26,400 bases of DNA from Paracoccaceae bacterium. Lineage in GTDB: Bacteria; Pseudomonadota; Alphaproteobacteria; Rhodobacterales; Rhodobacteraceae. The position numbers and the translations under genes were made by a program. The notes beneath the pieces were generated by a model that saw only the letters and a list, made by a program, of their open reading frames with translations, made no database searches and was not told the origin of the DNA. Positions 9,513 through 17,299 of this stretch are shown one piece after another. Within the stretch, counting starts at the first letter, position 1. Each line of letters starts with the position of its first letter. The stretch covers positions 1 to 26,400 of the forward strand of contig PXDM01000199.1 of assembly GCA_003565055.1 (NCBI GenBank), read 5' to 3'.

Positions 9513-10456
9513 TGGGCCTGCCCGTCATCGACATCTCGGGTCTGGCGGCCTCTGACCCTGCAGCGCGGCGCGCTGTGGGGGCAGGGTTGCGCGCGGCCTG
9601 TCTGGAACACGGGTTTTTCTACTGCACAGGCCATGGTGTGCCCGAAGGGCTGATCGCGGCCGCGATGACCCAGACCCGCGCGCTTTTCGATCTGCCGATG
9701 GCCGCGAAACGCGCGCTCGACAAGGCCCAGAGCCCCGCCAATCGCGGCTATGAGCATCTGGGTGGTCAGACCCTGCAGCAAGGCGCGATGCCCGACCGCA
9801 AGGAGGGGTTTTATCTCGGCGAGGATCTCGCCCCCGATCACCCGCGCGTGCTGGCGGGCGCATTCAATGCGGGCAACAATCTCTGGCCTGCCGATCTGCC
9901 GGCTTTCCGGCCTGTGATGGTCGCGTATTTCGCAGCGCTCGGTGTGGTGGCCGCGCGGATCATGCAGGGACTTGCCCTGTCGCTCGACCTGCCTGAAGAC
10001 CATTTCCGCGCCTTCACCACCGAGCCCGCGGCGACCCTGCGTCTGCTGCACTACCCCCCCTCGCGCCCGGAGGTGCCCGATGAGCTGGGCGCAGGCGCGC
10101 ATACCGATTTCGGCGGGCTGACGCTTTTGTTGCAGGATGAGGTCGGCGGCTTGCAGGTCATGGGCCGCGACAGCTGGATTGAGGCACCCCCCATCCCCGG
10201 TGCCTATGTCGTCAATCTGGGCGATATGATCGCGCGCTGGACGAATGACCGCTACCGCTCGACGCTGCATAGGGTCATCAACCGCTCGGGCCGCGAGCGC
10301 TATTCGATCCCCTATTTCTACAGCGGCAATCCCGATCACGAGGTGCGCTGCCTGCCCACCTGTCTGGCACCGGGCGAAGTGCCGACATACCCGCCCGTCA
10401 CAGTGCAGGACCATCTGCGCGCCATGTATGCCCGCACCTATGCCCCCGCGTCCTGA
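9512..10456 (+). CDS. Fe(II)/2-oxoglutarate-dependent dioxygenase, isopenicillin N synthase family (second copy)
   Basis: This 314-residue paralogue of the preceding gene has the same two-domain architecture: LPVIDIS and HGFFYCTGHGVP at the N-terminus, then iron ligands H197-x-D199 (AHTDFGGLTLL) and H253 (TLHRVINR), and the 2-oxoglutarate Arg R263 in RYSIPYF. It matches bacterial enzymes of this family more closely than the first copy, which is longer and has an extra N-terminal lead. The start is the ATG overlapping the previous stop (TGATG at 9510-9514); a GTG directly before it (9509) is an alternative giving one more residue. Two coupled dioxygenases imply either two successive oxidations of one substrate or two related substrates. 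Confidence 0.88.
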   Translation: MGLPVIDISGLAASDPAARRAVGAGLRAACLEHGFFYCTGHGVPEGLIAAAMTQTRALFDLPMAAKRALDKAQSPANRGYEHLGGQTLQQGAMPDRKEGFYLGEDLAPDHPRVLAGAFNAGNNLWPADLPAFRPVMVAYFAALGVVAARIMQGLALSLDLPEDHFRAFTTEPAATLRLLHYPPSRPEVPDELGAGAHTDFGGLTLLLQDEVGGLQVMGRDSWIEAPPIPGAYVVNLGDMIARWTNDRYRSTLHRVINRSGRERYSIPYFYSGNPDHEVRCLPTCLAPGEVPTYPPVTVQDHLRAMYARTYAPAS

Positions 10457-11225
10457 ACGGCTGATCCTGATCCATGGGGCCTGGGCGGGGCCTTGGGTCT
10501 GGGAGGCGCTGATCCCGGAACTGGCCGCATTTGGCCTGCGCGCGGAGGCGCTGGCGCTGCCCGGTGACGGCACCCATCCCATCGCCCCCGAGGACGCGAC
10601 CGAGGCCGATTTCCACGCCTGCATCGCGCAGGCCATCGACGCAAGCCCCGGCCCGGTTGCCCTTGTCGGGCATTCTGGCGGCGGGATGCTGGTGACCGCC
10701 GGGGCCGAGGCGTTTCCCGATAAGGTCAGCCATGCGATCTGGATCGCCGGCATGCTCATTCCCGATGCGCGCAGCTTCGATGACATCCAGACGCAGATCA
10801 TGGGGCCGGACACGCGTTTCGGCGTCACGCCCCATGTCGTGCAGGCCGCAGATGGGCGAACCAGCACTGTGCCGCCGGATGTGGCCGTCACGTATTTCTT
10901 CCACGACGCGCCCCCGCCCGTCGCGCGCGCAGCCGCCGCGCGGCTGACACCGCAGCCGATGGCGGGACACCGCTTGCGCACGCGGACCGGACAGCACTTC
11001 GCGGCGCTGCCGAAGCTCTATATCCACGCGCAAGATGACCGCTCTGTGATCCCTGCTGCGCAGACCGCCATGAGCAATTCATCGCCGCATGTCACAGTCG
11101 CAGGAATTGCCTCTGGCCATGTCCCGCAACTGAGCCAGCCCCTCCGCGTCGCGCAGATCATTGCCGACTGGCTGTCATCAAGCAGCGCCATGGGCGACAC
11201 CGTTAACCACAACCTGAGGGCATGA
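10440..11225 (+). CDS. Alpha/beta hydrolase, esterase/hydroxynitrile-lyase-like
   Basis: This 261-residue soluble alpha/beta hydrolase opens with LILIHGAWAGPWVWEALIPEL, whose HGAW oxyanion segment and W..L spacing are typical of the plant methylesterase/hydroxynitrile-lyase branch and its bacterial relatives. The nucleophile is S79 in VGHSGGG, the catalytic His is H227 in SGHVPQLS, and the acid is probably D199 or D200 in HAQDDRSV. It begins inside the previous dioxygenase gene (17-base overlap); ATG 10428 is an alternative start four codons upstream. Neither has a good Shine-Dalgarno site, so translational coupling is likely. In this pathway it could hydrolyse an ester, amide or ring-opened product; the substrate is unknown. 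Confidence 0.83.
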   Translation: MPPRPERLILIHGAWAGPWVWEALIPELAAFGLRAEALALPGDGTHPIAPEDATEADFHACIAQAIDASPGPVALVGHSGGGMLVTAGAEAFPDKVSHAIWIAGMLIPDARSFDDIQTQIMGPDTRFGVTPHVVQAADGRTSTVPPDVAVTYFFHDAPPPVARAAAARLTPQPMAGHRLRTRTGQHFAALPKLYIHAQDDRSVIPAAQTAMSNSSPHVTVAGIASGHVPQLSQPLRVAQIIADWLSSSSAMGDTVNHNLRA

Positions 11226-12661
11226 TGACCGATCCGACCCAGACCCCTGACCCCGTGACGCTCTATGAGGGCGCGGACCTTCTGACCCTCGACCCGGCGC
11301 AGCCGCTGATCCGCAAGGGCGCGATTGCGGTCAGCGGCACGCATATCCTTGCGGTCGGCCCGCAGGCGGAGCTAGCAAAAGCCTATGGCGACCACGCGCA
11401 GCGGGTCGATTGGTCGGGCCGGTTGGTGCTGCCGGGGCTGGTCGATGGGCATAGCCACCTGTTCCAGTCCCTTGGCCGCACGCTGGGCGATGGGCTGTCG
11501 CTGCTGCCCTGGCTGGAGCGCTTCATGCTGCCCCTGGCCGCGCATGTGACCCGCGACGATGCGATTGCGATCTACCGGCTGGCCGGGCTCTCGGCGCTGA
11601 TGCTCGGCACCACGGCGGTGATCGACAACCATTACGCGCCGGTAGACCCTGAAACCATCGTGGCGCTCGCGCATGAGATGGCAGGGGTCGGCCTGCGCGG
11701 CGTCGTGGCGCGCGGCATTTTCGGGCCGATGGTCGAAGGCGGGCGGCGGATGAATTGCGACCCGCGCCTGTTCCGCTATTCCGTGGCCGAAGAAATTGCG
11801 CTCACCCGCGCTTGCCTCACCGAACATCCGCCGGGTGGTTTGGTCGAGATTTGGCCGATGCCGGAAAATGTCGTCTATCTGGACCCGGACCTGATGATTG
11901 CCTGCGCCGAACTTGCCACAGAGCAGGATATCGGCTGGCAGATCCATTGCAGCGAGTCGAAATTCGAAGTCGAGATTTTCGAGAGCCTCTACAGCCTTCG
12001 TCCTGCAATCTGGATGCAGGCACAGGGCATCTTGTCAGACCGGACCTCGCTCGCGCATGGCATCTGGTTTGATGACGCTGAAATCGAGGCTCTTGGCGCG
12101 ACAGGCACTCAGATTGTGCACAACCCGGTCTGCAATCAATATCTGGCCTCCGGCATTCTGAAGCTGGAGCCACTGCTGGCTGCGGGGGCGAATGTCAGCC
12201 TCGGCAGCGACGGCATGGCGGTGGGCGGCTCGGGCATGTTCGAGGCGATGAAGGCGGGGTTCCTGCTGCAGCGCCTGCGCGAGTTGAACCCGCTCGCGAC
12301 GAGTGCCGAGCTGATGCTGGAAATGGCGACCCTGCGCGGGGCCAAGCTGCTGCGCCGCGATGTCGGGCAGTTGCAGGCGGGCAGATTGGCCGATTTCGTC
12401 GCCCTCGACATGCGTGGGGCAGTGCATCAGCCCATGACGCGCCCGGCGATGGCGGTGGTCATGGCAGGTCTGCCGCCCATCACCGATGTTGTGATTAACG
12501 GTGATGTCGTCATCAGCGCAGGGCGTTCGACACGGCTCGACCATGACAAGGTCATCGCAGACGGGGTCCAAGCAGCCAGCGACCTGATCGACCGAGCAGG
12601 ATTGCGCGATCTCGTTCGCGACTGGATCGCCCCTGTGCGCTCAGTCTGCGCAAACTTCTGA
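11222..12661 (+). CDS. Metal-dependent amidohydrolase (COG0402 deaminase/chlorohydrolase-like)
   Basis: This is a 479-residue amidohydrolase, second of its kind in the operon. Metal ligands are H77 and H79 (DGHSHLFQS), the IHCSES strand-5 His/Glu pair, AHGIWF, and D330 in LGSDGMAVGG. The family includes S-adenosylhomocysteine deaminase, guanine deaminase and triazine hydrolases (AtzA/TrzA), all displacing an amine or leaving group from a heterocycle or related centre. It differs clearly from the amidohydrolase at 7089 (longer, SHLFQS rather than HHLFQS, C-terminal helical extension from about residue 440), so the two probably act on different intermediates. It starts by ATGA overlap with the hydrolase (a second ATG at 11225 is possible) and is the last gene of the operon. 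Confidence 0.84.
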   Translation: MMTDPTQTPDPVTLYEGADLLTLDPAQPLIRKGAIAVSGTHILAVGPQAELAKAYGDHAQRVDWSGRLVLPGLVDGHSHLFQSLGRTLGDGLSLLPWLERFMLPLAAHVTRDDAIAIYRLAGLSALMLGTTAVIDNHYAPVDPETIVALAHEMAGVGLRGVVARGIFGPMVEGGRRMNCDPRLFRYSVAEEIALTRACLTEHPPGGLVEIWPMPENVVYLDPDLMIACAELATEQDIGWQIHCSESKFEVEIFESLYSLRPAIWMQAQGILSDRTSLAHGIWFDDAEIEALGATGTQIVHNPVCNQYLASGILKLEPLLAAGANVSLGSDGMAVGGSGMFEAMKAGFLLQRLRELNPLATSAELMLEMATLRGAKLLRRDVGQLQAGRLADFVALDMRGAVHQPMTRPAMAVVMAGLPPITDVVINGDVVISAGRSTRLDHDKVIADGVQAASDLIDRAGLRDLVRDWIAPVRSVCANF

Positions 12662-12699
12662 GCGGTCACGAGATGGCAGCGGTGAGGCAAGGCTGGGTC

Positions 12700-12718
12700 G
12701 CTCTCATGCTGCGAGAGC
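12700..12718. terminator. Hairpin downstream of the catabolic operon
   Basis: GCTCTC and GAGAGC pair around the loop ATGCTGC, 39 bases after the last amidohydrolase stop. There is no T-run, so it would be a weak or Rho-assisted end. The rest of 12719-12936 holds no gene I recognise: frames there show no conserved motif, and the neighbouring ROK gene ends convergently. Confidence 0.25.
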
Positions 12719-12936
12719 AAGACTTCAATCCCGCAGTCTGTTTTCCGCTTTACCTGCGAGCACCCGACATCTGACGTATCCTGCCGGATCGTCGCAACCA
12801 GATGCGGCCGCGATGTCACTGTCAATCAGCGGGAATTGGCAGGGAGCGGCGGTTGCAAGGTTGCGCGCGGTCAGGGCGCTTCTCGACATCCTTGGTCCAA
12901 AGCGTGTCAATCTGCCTTGAGCCGTCTCTGGAGCCG

Positions 12937-14169
12937 CTATAGCGAAACAGACTGTCCGAGGCCGCTGCCCAATCCAGCATCTGACGAAATCAGGAATTTG
13001 TTGGTCAGGGGCAGCGCTGCAGCACCCAGGGCGCGCGCGCCAATGCCCAGGCTTCCAGCCTGAATTGCAGGCGTAATCAACCCGGCCAACTCCCGTCTCG
13101 CTGTCGCCTCTACAACCTTTCTCGTCAGCCTTTCGCGAATGCTCGCTGGGAACCATCCGTCGATGACCACGGTTTTGAAATCAATCACGGCCAAGCAAGC
13201 AACGATCGCCTGCGCGATGGCATCTGCTACCGTGTCCATCCATGCTGTCAGTATCGTTTCCGGGATGGGCCAGGTTTCGGGCGATTGCCACGGCAGGTCT
13301 GGGTCAAGCCCCGCAAGTATCAGGCGTTTTTCCAGCCCGAAGATTGAGGCAAGCTCTATCAACTGCACCATCCGCCCGTCGGGCGCGCGCACTGGCATGG
13401 AGCCCAGCGCGCCGGAATTGCCGTTCTCGCCCGTATGCAGGGTGCTGTTCAGAACCACACCGCCGCCAATGAAGAACCCGATGTAGAAATATACGAAATC
13501 GCTTGGCAAGCTTGTGTCACCAAAAACCAGCTCTGCCCCGCATGCCGCACTGGCGTCATTTCGCATGAAGACCGGATAAGGCAAGGCCATGCTCAAATCG
13601 CCACATAAATCAGCGCTGCGCCAGCGGTCCATGACGTCCTGAGGCGCGCCGAGGGCCGCAGCCCAATCCCACAGCTGAAAGGGCAGCGCAATTCCAAGGC
13701 CCGCGACACGGTCACGCTGAGGCTCGGACAGGCGCATGGTCAGCTCTTGTGACGCGCTCAAGGCGAACTCCGTGGCAGCGCCGGGTTCGGGCCACTCATG
13801 GCGACGAACGATACGGTCCCGGATCGTTCCGCTAAAGTCGATCAGGATCATCTCGCTGGAACGCCGCCCGATTTTCAATCCCAGAAAATAAGCCCCATCT
13901 GCGGCTAGGGAAATCGGAACGGATGGCTGCCCGATGCGCCCGCGCACCGGCTCGCCCTTTTCGAGAAACCCGTCCTGCTCGAGCGCCCGGATGATCACGG
14001 AAACGGTCTGCGCCGACAGCCCGGTGACCCTCGCGATTTCGGCTTTGGGCATTGGACCTTCGGTGTGAAGCAACGTGAAAAGCAGCTTCTCGTTCCACGC
14101 CCTGAGGCCCGACTGATTTGTGCCTCTCATGCCATGATGCGTTTGATTTTGTTCAATCTTATCGGACAT
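12937..14169 (-). CDS. frcR: ROK-family transcriptional regulator, FrcR-like
   Basis: This 410-residue repressor has an N-terminal winged helix-turn-helix at about 22-80 (NEKLLFTLLHTEGPMPKAE then IARVTGLSAQTVSVIIRALE) and a ROK domain after it. The ROK domain is atypical. The usual GxxGEIGHxxV sugar-contact motif reads GNSGALGSMPV, so the Glu and His are replaced by Ala and Ser. The CxCGxxGC zinc motif is also absent, so a sugar-kinase role is unlikely. It faces away from a fructose-type ABC operon with a palindrome between, the same arrangement as frcR-frcBCA in Sinorhizobium. It probably represses frcBCA and itself, with the effector being a sugar or sugar phosphate. The FrcR name rests on context plus family. 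Confidence 0.85.
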   Translation of the reverse strand: MSDKIEQNQTHHGMRGTNQSGLRAWNEKLLFTLLHTEGPMPKAEIARVTGLSAQTVSVIIRALEQDGFLEKGEPVRGRIGQPSVPISLAADGAYFLGLKIGRRSSEMILIDFSGTIRDRIVRRHEWPEPGAATEFALSASQELTMRLSEPQRDRVAGLGIALPFQLWDWAAALGAPQDVMDRWRSADLCGDLSMALPYPVFMRNDASAACGAELVFGDTSLPSDFVYFYIGFFIGGGVVLNSTLHTGENGNSGALGSMPVRAPDGRMVQLIELASIFGLEKRLILAGLDPDLPWQSPETWPIPETILTAWMDTVADAIAQAIVACLAVIDFKTVVIDGWFPASIRERLTRKVVEATARRELAGLITPAIQAGSLGIGARALGAAALPLTNKFLISSDAGLGSGLGQSVSL

Positions 14170-14214
14170 GCGTCACCTCTCCAGCGTCAACACATGGCCC
14201 GCGAAGCCTGCGCC

Positions 14215-14250
14215 TGTCAATACTAAATAAAAGTGATTTATTTATTGACA
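14215..14250. promoter_or_regulatory. Divergent frcR/frcB control region: perfect palindrome between two TTGACA boxes
   Basis: TAAATAAA (14224-14231) and TTTATTTA (14237-14244) form a perfect 8-bp inverted repeat around AGTGA, a plausible ROK operator since NagC/Mlc-type sites are A/T-rich palindromes. TTGACA at 14245-14250 on the + strand abuts its right arm. The reverse complement of TTGACA at 14215-14220 lies three bases left of the left arm, pointing towards frcR. These look like the -35 boxes of divergent promoters; matching -10 boxes are weak on both sides. A regulator bound here would block both. Confidence 0.55.
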
Positions 14251-14325
14251 GCGCGCCGATTCTGTCGTTTTTTGTTCGGTATCGCGGCCATTGGAGGGCT
14301 GCGCAAAGCTCTTGGGAGGAATGAG

Positions 14326-15354
14326 ATGAAACCGAGAACCGGATTGAAACTGTCACTGATGGGTGCTGTTGCAGCCACTTCCCTGCTGGCAAGCCCGGCA
14401 GCCGCTGAAACTGGCGCCTGCCTGATCACGAAGACCGATACCAACCCCTTCTTCGTCAAGATGCGCGAAGGGGCGCAAGCCGCGGCCGCAGAGCACGGCA
14501 TCGCGCTTCAAACCCATGCCGGGCGTCTGGACGGCGATGTCGAAACCCAGATCGCGGCGATTGAAAGCTGCATCGCATCAGGCGTCAGCGGCATCCTGCT
14601 GACCCCCAATGACAGCCGCGCGCTGGTGCCGGCTGTGACGCAGGCGCGTGACAATGGCGTGCTGGTGATCATGCTCGACACGCCGCTGGAACCCGCTGAT
14701 GCGGCTGATTCCACCTTTGCGACTGACAACTTCCTCGCCGGAGTATTGATCGGCGAGTGGGCGCTGGCGCAGATGGGTGACGCCGCCGCCGATGCCAGAA
14801 TTGCGACGCTGGACCTGAATCCCAGCCAGATCTCGGTCGACTATCTGCGCAATCAGGGGTTCATGACCGGCTTTGGCATTGATGTCAAAGATCCGACCGT
14901 GATCGGTGACGAAGATGACCCGCGCATCGTGGGCCATGACGTGACCAACGGCAATGAAGAAGGCGGGCGCACAGCGATGGAGAACCTGCTGCAGCGTGAC
15001 CCCTCCATCAATCTGGTCTACACCATCAATGAACCCGCCGCCGCCGGGGCCTATGAGGCGCTGCGTTCGGTCGGGCGTCAGGATGATGTGATCATCGTGT
15101 CAGTGGATGGTGGTTGCCCCGGCGTGCAGAATGTGGCCGAGGGCATTATCGGCGCGACCTCGATGCAATTCCCGCTCTTGATGGCGTCGAAAGGCATCGA
15201 GGCAATCAAGACCTTTGCCGAAACCGGCGAAAAGCCCGAGAATACTGAAGGGTTGGATTTCTTCAATACCGGCGTCGAACTGGTGACGGACAACCCGGTT
15301 GACGGCATCCCCTCGATCACCTCTGAAGAGGGTCTCGCCCGCTGCTGGGGCTGA
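14326..15354 (+). CDS. frcB: Sugar ABC transporter periplasmic binding protein, FrcB-like
   Basis: This is a 342-residue exported binding protein of the ribose/LacI-like (RbsB) family. Residues 1-27 are a signal peptide with cleavage after SPAAA. The mature protein has the two-lobe pattern: ACLITKTDTNPFFVKMREGA at the start, GILLTPNDSRALVP, VIMLDTPLEP and VYTINEPAAAGAYEAL. The NPFF opening and INEPAAAGA segment match fructose-binding FrcB proteins, whose transporter in Sinorhizobium also takes mannose and ribose. The start at 14326 has GGGAGGA at 14314-14320; the frame upstream to 14233 is non-coding leader. It is first in the operon with frcC and frcA, separated from frcC by a hairpin-bearing spacer that may raise its expression. 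Confidence 0.88.
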   Translation: MKPRTGLKLSLMGAVAATSLLASPAAAETGACLITKTDTNPFFVKMREGAQAAAAEHGIALQTHAGRLDGDVETQIAAIESCIASGVSGILLTPNDSRALVPAVTQARDNGVLVIMLDTPLEPADAADSTFATDNFLAGVLIGEWALAQMGDAAADARIATLDLNPSQISVDYLRNQGFMTGFGIDVKDPTVIGDEDDPRIVGHDVTNGNEEGGRTAMENLLQRDPSINLVYTINEPAAAGAYEALRSVGRQDDVIIVSVDGGCPGVQNVAEGIIGATSMQFPLLMASKGIEAIKTFAETGEKPENTEGLDFFNTGVELVTDNPVDGIPSITSEEGLARCWG

Positions 15355-15399
15355 TCTGACCACCCGTTTTTCCAAAACTGCAAAACTGCAACATATCTT

Positions 15400-15422
15400 G
15401 CCGCCAGTGCTACGCTGGCGGC
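15400..15422 (+). promoter_or_regulatory. Intercistronic hairpin between frcB and frcC
   Basis: GCCGCCAG and CTGGCGGC pair perfectly over eight bases around the loop TGCTACG, in the 104-base gap after frcB. No T-run follows, so it is unlikely to be a strong terminator. Its placement after the binding-protein gene suggests protection of the frcB message from 3' decay or partial attenuation, giving more binding protein than membrane subunits. Confidence 0.5.
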
Positions 15423-15458
15423 GGGACACGCATATTCTCGCTCAGCCGGAGGCCGCTG

Positions 15459-16532
15459 ATGTCTGATTCCCCCCGCAAATCTGCAGATTATGAACAGAGC
15501 CTGACCGGTGCCGACAGCCGTGTGGCCCAGTTCGAAGGGCCGAAACGCACAGCGCTGGGTCACGTGCAGCATTTCCTGCACTCGCATCCGACGATGGTGC
15601 CGGTCATCGTATTGGTGCTCAGCCTCATCGTCTTTGGCATTCTGGCCGGAGACCGTTTCTTCACGCCGTTCAACCTGTCGCTGATCCTGCAACAGGTCTC
15701 CATCATCGGGATTCTCGCGGCCGCGCAATCACTGATTATTCTGACCGCCGGGATTGACCTGTCGGTCGCCGCCATCATGGTGCTGATGTCGGTCGTATCG
15801 GGCAAGCTGGCCATTACACTTGGCGTGCCTCCATCGCTGGCGCTGACCGCCTCTTTTGTGCTGGGCACGCTTGCGGGCATGCTCAACGGGCTTCTGGTCA
15901 CGCGGCTGCGCTTGCCGCCCTTCATCGTCACACTTGGCACCTGGAATATCTTCTTCGCCCTGAATCTGTGGCTTTCTGGCGCGCAATCGATCCGCAGCCA
16001 GGATATCGACCAAATGGCACCGCTGCTGAAATTCTTTGGTAATTCCTTCCGCGTTGCAGGTGCGAATATCACCTATGGCTCGATCCTGATGGTGCTGGTC
16101 TTTGGCATTCTTTGGTATTTGCTGAACAAAACCGCTTGGGGACGACATGTCTATGCCATCGGTGATGACAAGGAAGCCGCTGAACTGGCCGGTATCCGAA
16201 CGGACCGAATGCTGATCTCGGTTTATGCACTAGCGGGGTTCATCTGTGCGCTCGCCGCCTGGGCCAGTATCGGCCGCGTTGGCTCGATCTCGCCGCAATC
16301 TTTCTACGAGGGCAATCTGCAATCCATCACGGCTGTGGTGATCGGGGGCATCAGCCTCTTTGGCGGGCGCGGGTCGATCATGGGGGCGCTGTTCGGCGCG
16401 CTGATCGTCGGCGTATTCCAGTCGGGGCTGCGGCTGGCCGGGGTGGATGTGCTCTGGCAGGTCTTCGCCATCGGTTGGCTTATCATCATCGCGGTCGCCA
16501 TCGACCAATGGATCAGAAAGGTTTCGACATGA
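15459..16532 (+). CDS. frcC: Sugar ABC transporter permease, FrcC-like
   Basis: This is a 357-residue membrane protein of the RbsC/FrcC branched permease family (BPD_transp_2). After a 45-residue hydrophilic N-terminus, about eight to ten hydrophobic spans follow, beginning HPTMVPVIVLVLSLIVFGIL. Family markers are TAGIDLSVAAIM near the middle, TLGTWNIFFALNLWL, and the cytoplasmic coupling region GDDKEAAELAGIRTDR followed by SISPQSFYEGNLQSI and VIGGISLFGGRGS. It forms the channel of the fructose-type importer and is probably a homodimer. GGAGG at 15448-15452 supports the start at 15459. Its stop overlaps the frcA start (ATGA at 16529-16532). Confidence 0.9.
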   Translation: MSDSPRKSADYEQSLTGADSRVAQFEGPKRTALGHVQHFLHSHPTMVPVIVLVLSLIVFGILAGDRFFTPFNLSLILQQVSIIGILAAAQSLIILTAGIDLSVAAIMVLMSVVSGKLAITLGVPPSLALTASFVLGTLAGMLNGLLVTRLRLPPFIVTLGTWNIFFALNLWLSGAQSIRSQDIDQMAPLLKFFGNSFRVAGANITYGSILMVLVFGILWYLLNKTAWGRHVYAIGDDKEAAELAGIRTDRMLISVYALAGFICALAAWASIGRVGSISPQSFYEGNLQSITAVVIGGISLFGGRGSIMGALFGALIVGVFQSGLRLAGVDVLWQVFAIGWLIIIAVAIDQWIRKVST

Positions 16533-17299
16533 CACAAGAACCCATCCTGCAGGCACGCGGTCTGGTCAAGCGTTATGGGCGCGTCACGGCTCTGGATCAC
16601 TGCGATTTCGACCTGATGCCGGGCGAGATACTGGCCGTGATCGGTGACAATGGTGCGGGCAAATCCAGCTTGATCAAGGCGATCTCCGGCGCGGTCACAA
16701 TCGACGAGGGCGAGATCACGCTTGAGGGCAAGCCGGTCGCGTTTTCCTCGCCCCTGCAGGCGCGTGATGCGGGGATCGAAACGGTGTATCAGACGCTTGC
16801 CCTGTCCCCTGCGCTGTCGATCGTGGAAAACATGTTCATCGGGCGCGAATTGCGCAAGACCGGGCCGTTGGGGCAATGGTTTCGTATGCTCGATTTACCA
16901 GCGATGCGTGCTTTCGCCCGCGAAAAGCTGAATGAGCTGGGCCTGATGACGATCCAGAATATCGACCAGCCGGTGGAGACGCTTTCGGGTGGGCAACGCC
17001 AGGGTGTGGCTGTGGCCCGCGCCGCCGCTTTTGGCTCCAAGGTGGTGATCCTCGACGAGCCCACGGCTGCGCTGGGCGTCAAGGAAAGCCGCAAGGTCCT
17101 GGAGCTGATTCTGGACGTGCGCTCGCGGGGCATTCCGATCATCCTGATCAGCCACAACATGCCCCATGTGTTCGAGGTCGCCGACCGCATCCATGTCCAC
17201 CGGCTCGGCAAACGGCTCTGCGTGATCAACCCCAAAGAGCATTCCATGTCTGATGCGGTGGCCTACATGACCGGGGCAAAGCAACCCGAGGCCGCATGA
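16529..17299 (+). CDS. frcA: Sugar ABC transporter ATP-binding protein, FrcA-like
   Basis: This 256-residue ATPase has a single nucleotide-binding domain, unlike the duplicated RbsA/XylG type, which matches FrcA. Walker A is GDNGAGKSS at 39-47, signature LSGGQRQG at about 152-159, Walker B VVILDE at 172-177, and the switch His is in ISHNMPHVFEVADR. YQTLALSPALSIVENMF is the Q-loop region. The start overlaps the frcC stop by four bases. In Sinorhizobium the operon continues with the kinase gene frcK; here it ends and no kinase follows, so any imported sugar must be phosphorylated by an enzyme encoded elsewhere. Confidence 0.9.
   Translation: MTQEPILQARGLVKRYGRVTALDHCDFDLMPGEILAVIGDNGAGKSSLIKAISGAVTIDEGEITLEGKPVAFSSPLQARDAGIETVYQTLALSPALSIVENMFIGRELRKTGPLGQWFRMLDLPAMRAFAREKLNELGLMTIQNIDQPVETLSGGQRQGVAVARAAAFGSKVVILDEPTAALGVKESRKVLELILDVRSRGIPIILISHNMPHVFEVADRIHVHRLGKRLCVINPKEHSMSDAVAYMTGAKQPEAA

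Noticed and set aside
7089..12661. Atrazine or other xenobiotic degradation cluster
   Set aside because: The amidohydrolases share the broad family with AtzA/TrzA, but the first has the HHHLFQS form of oxidised-purine/pterin deaminases and the dioxygenases do not belong to known triazine pathways.
12725..13156. - strand frame overlapping the ROK gene end and the spacer after the catabolic operon
   Set aside because: No motif, no ribosome-binding site, and most of it overlaps the well-supported ROK gene in another frame.
14233..14325. Upstream extension of the frcB frame starting within the palindrome
   Set aside because: It would begin inside the operator, lacks a ribosome-binding site and precedes a well-formed signal peptide with its own GGGAGGA site.
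15355..15458. Rho-independent terminator after frcB
   Set aside because: The stem is strong but no T-run follows on the + strand, and the permease and ATPase genes continue the same operon.
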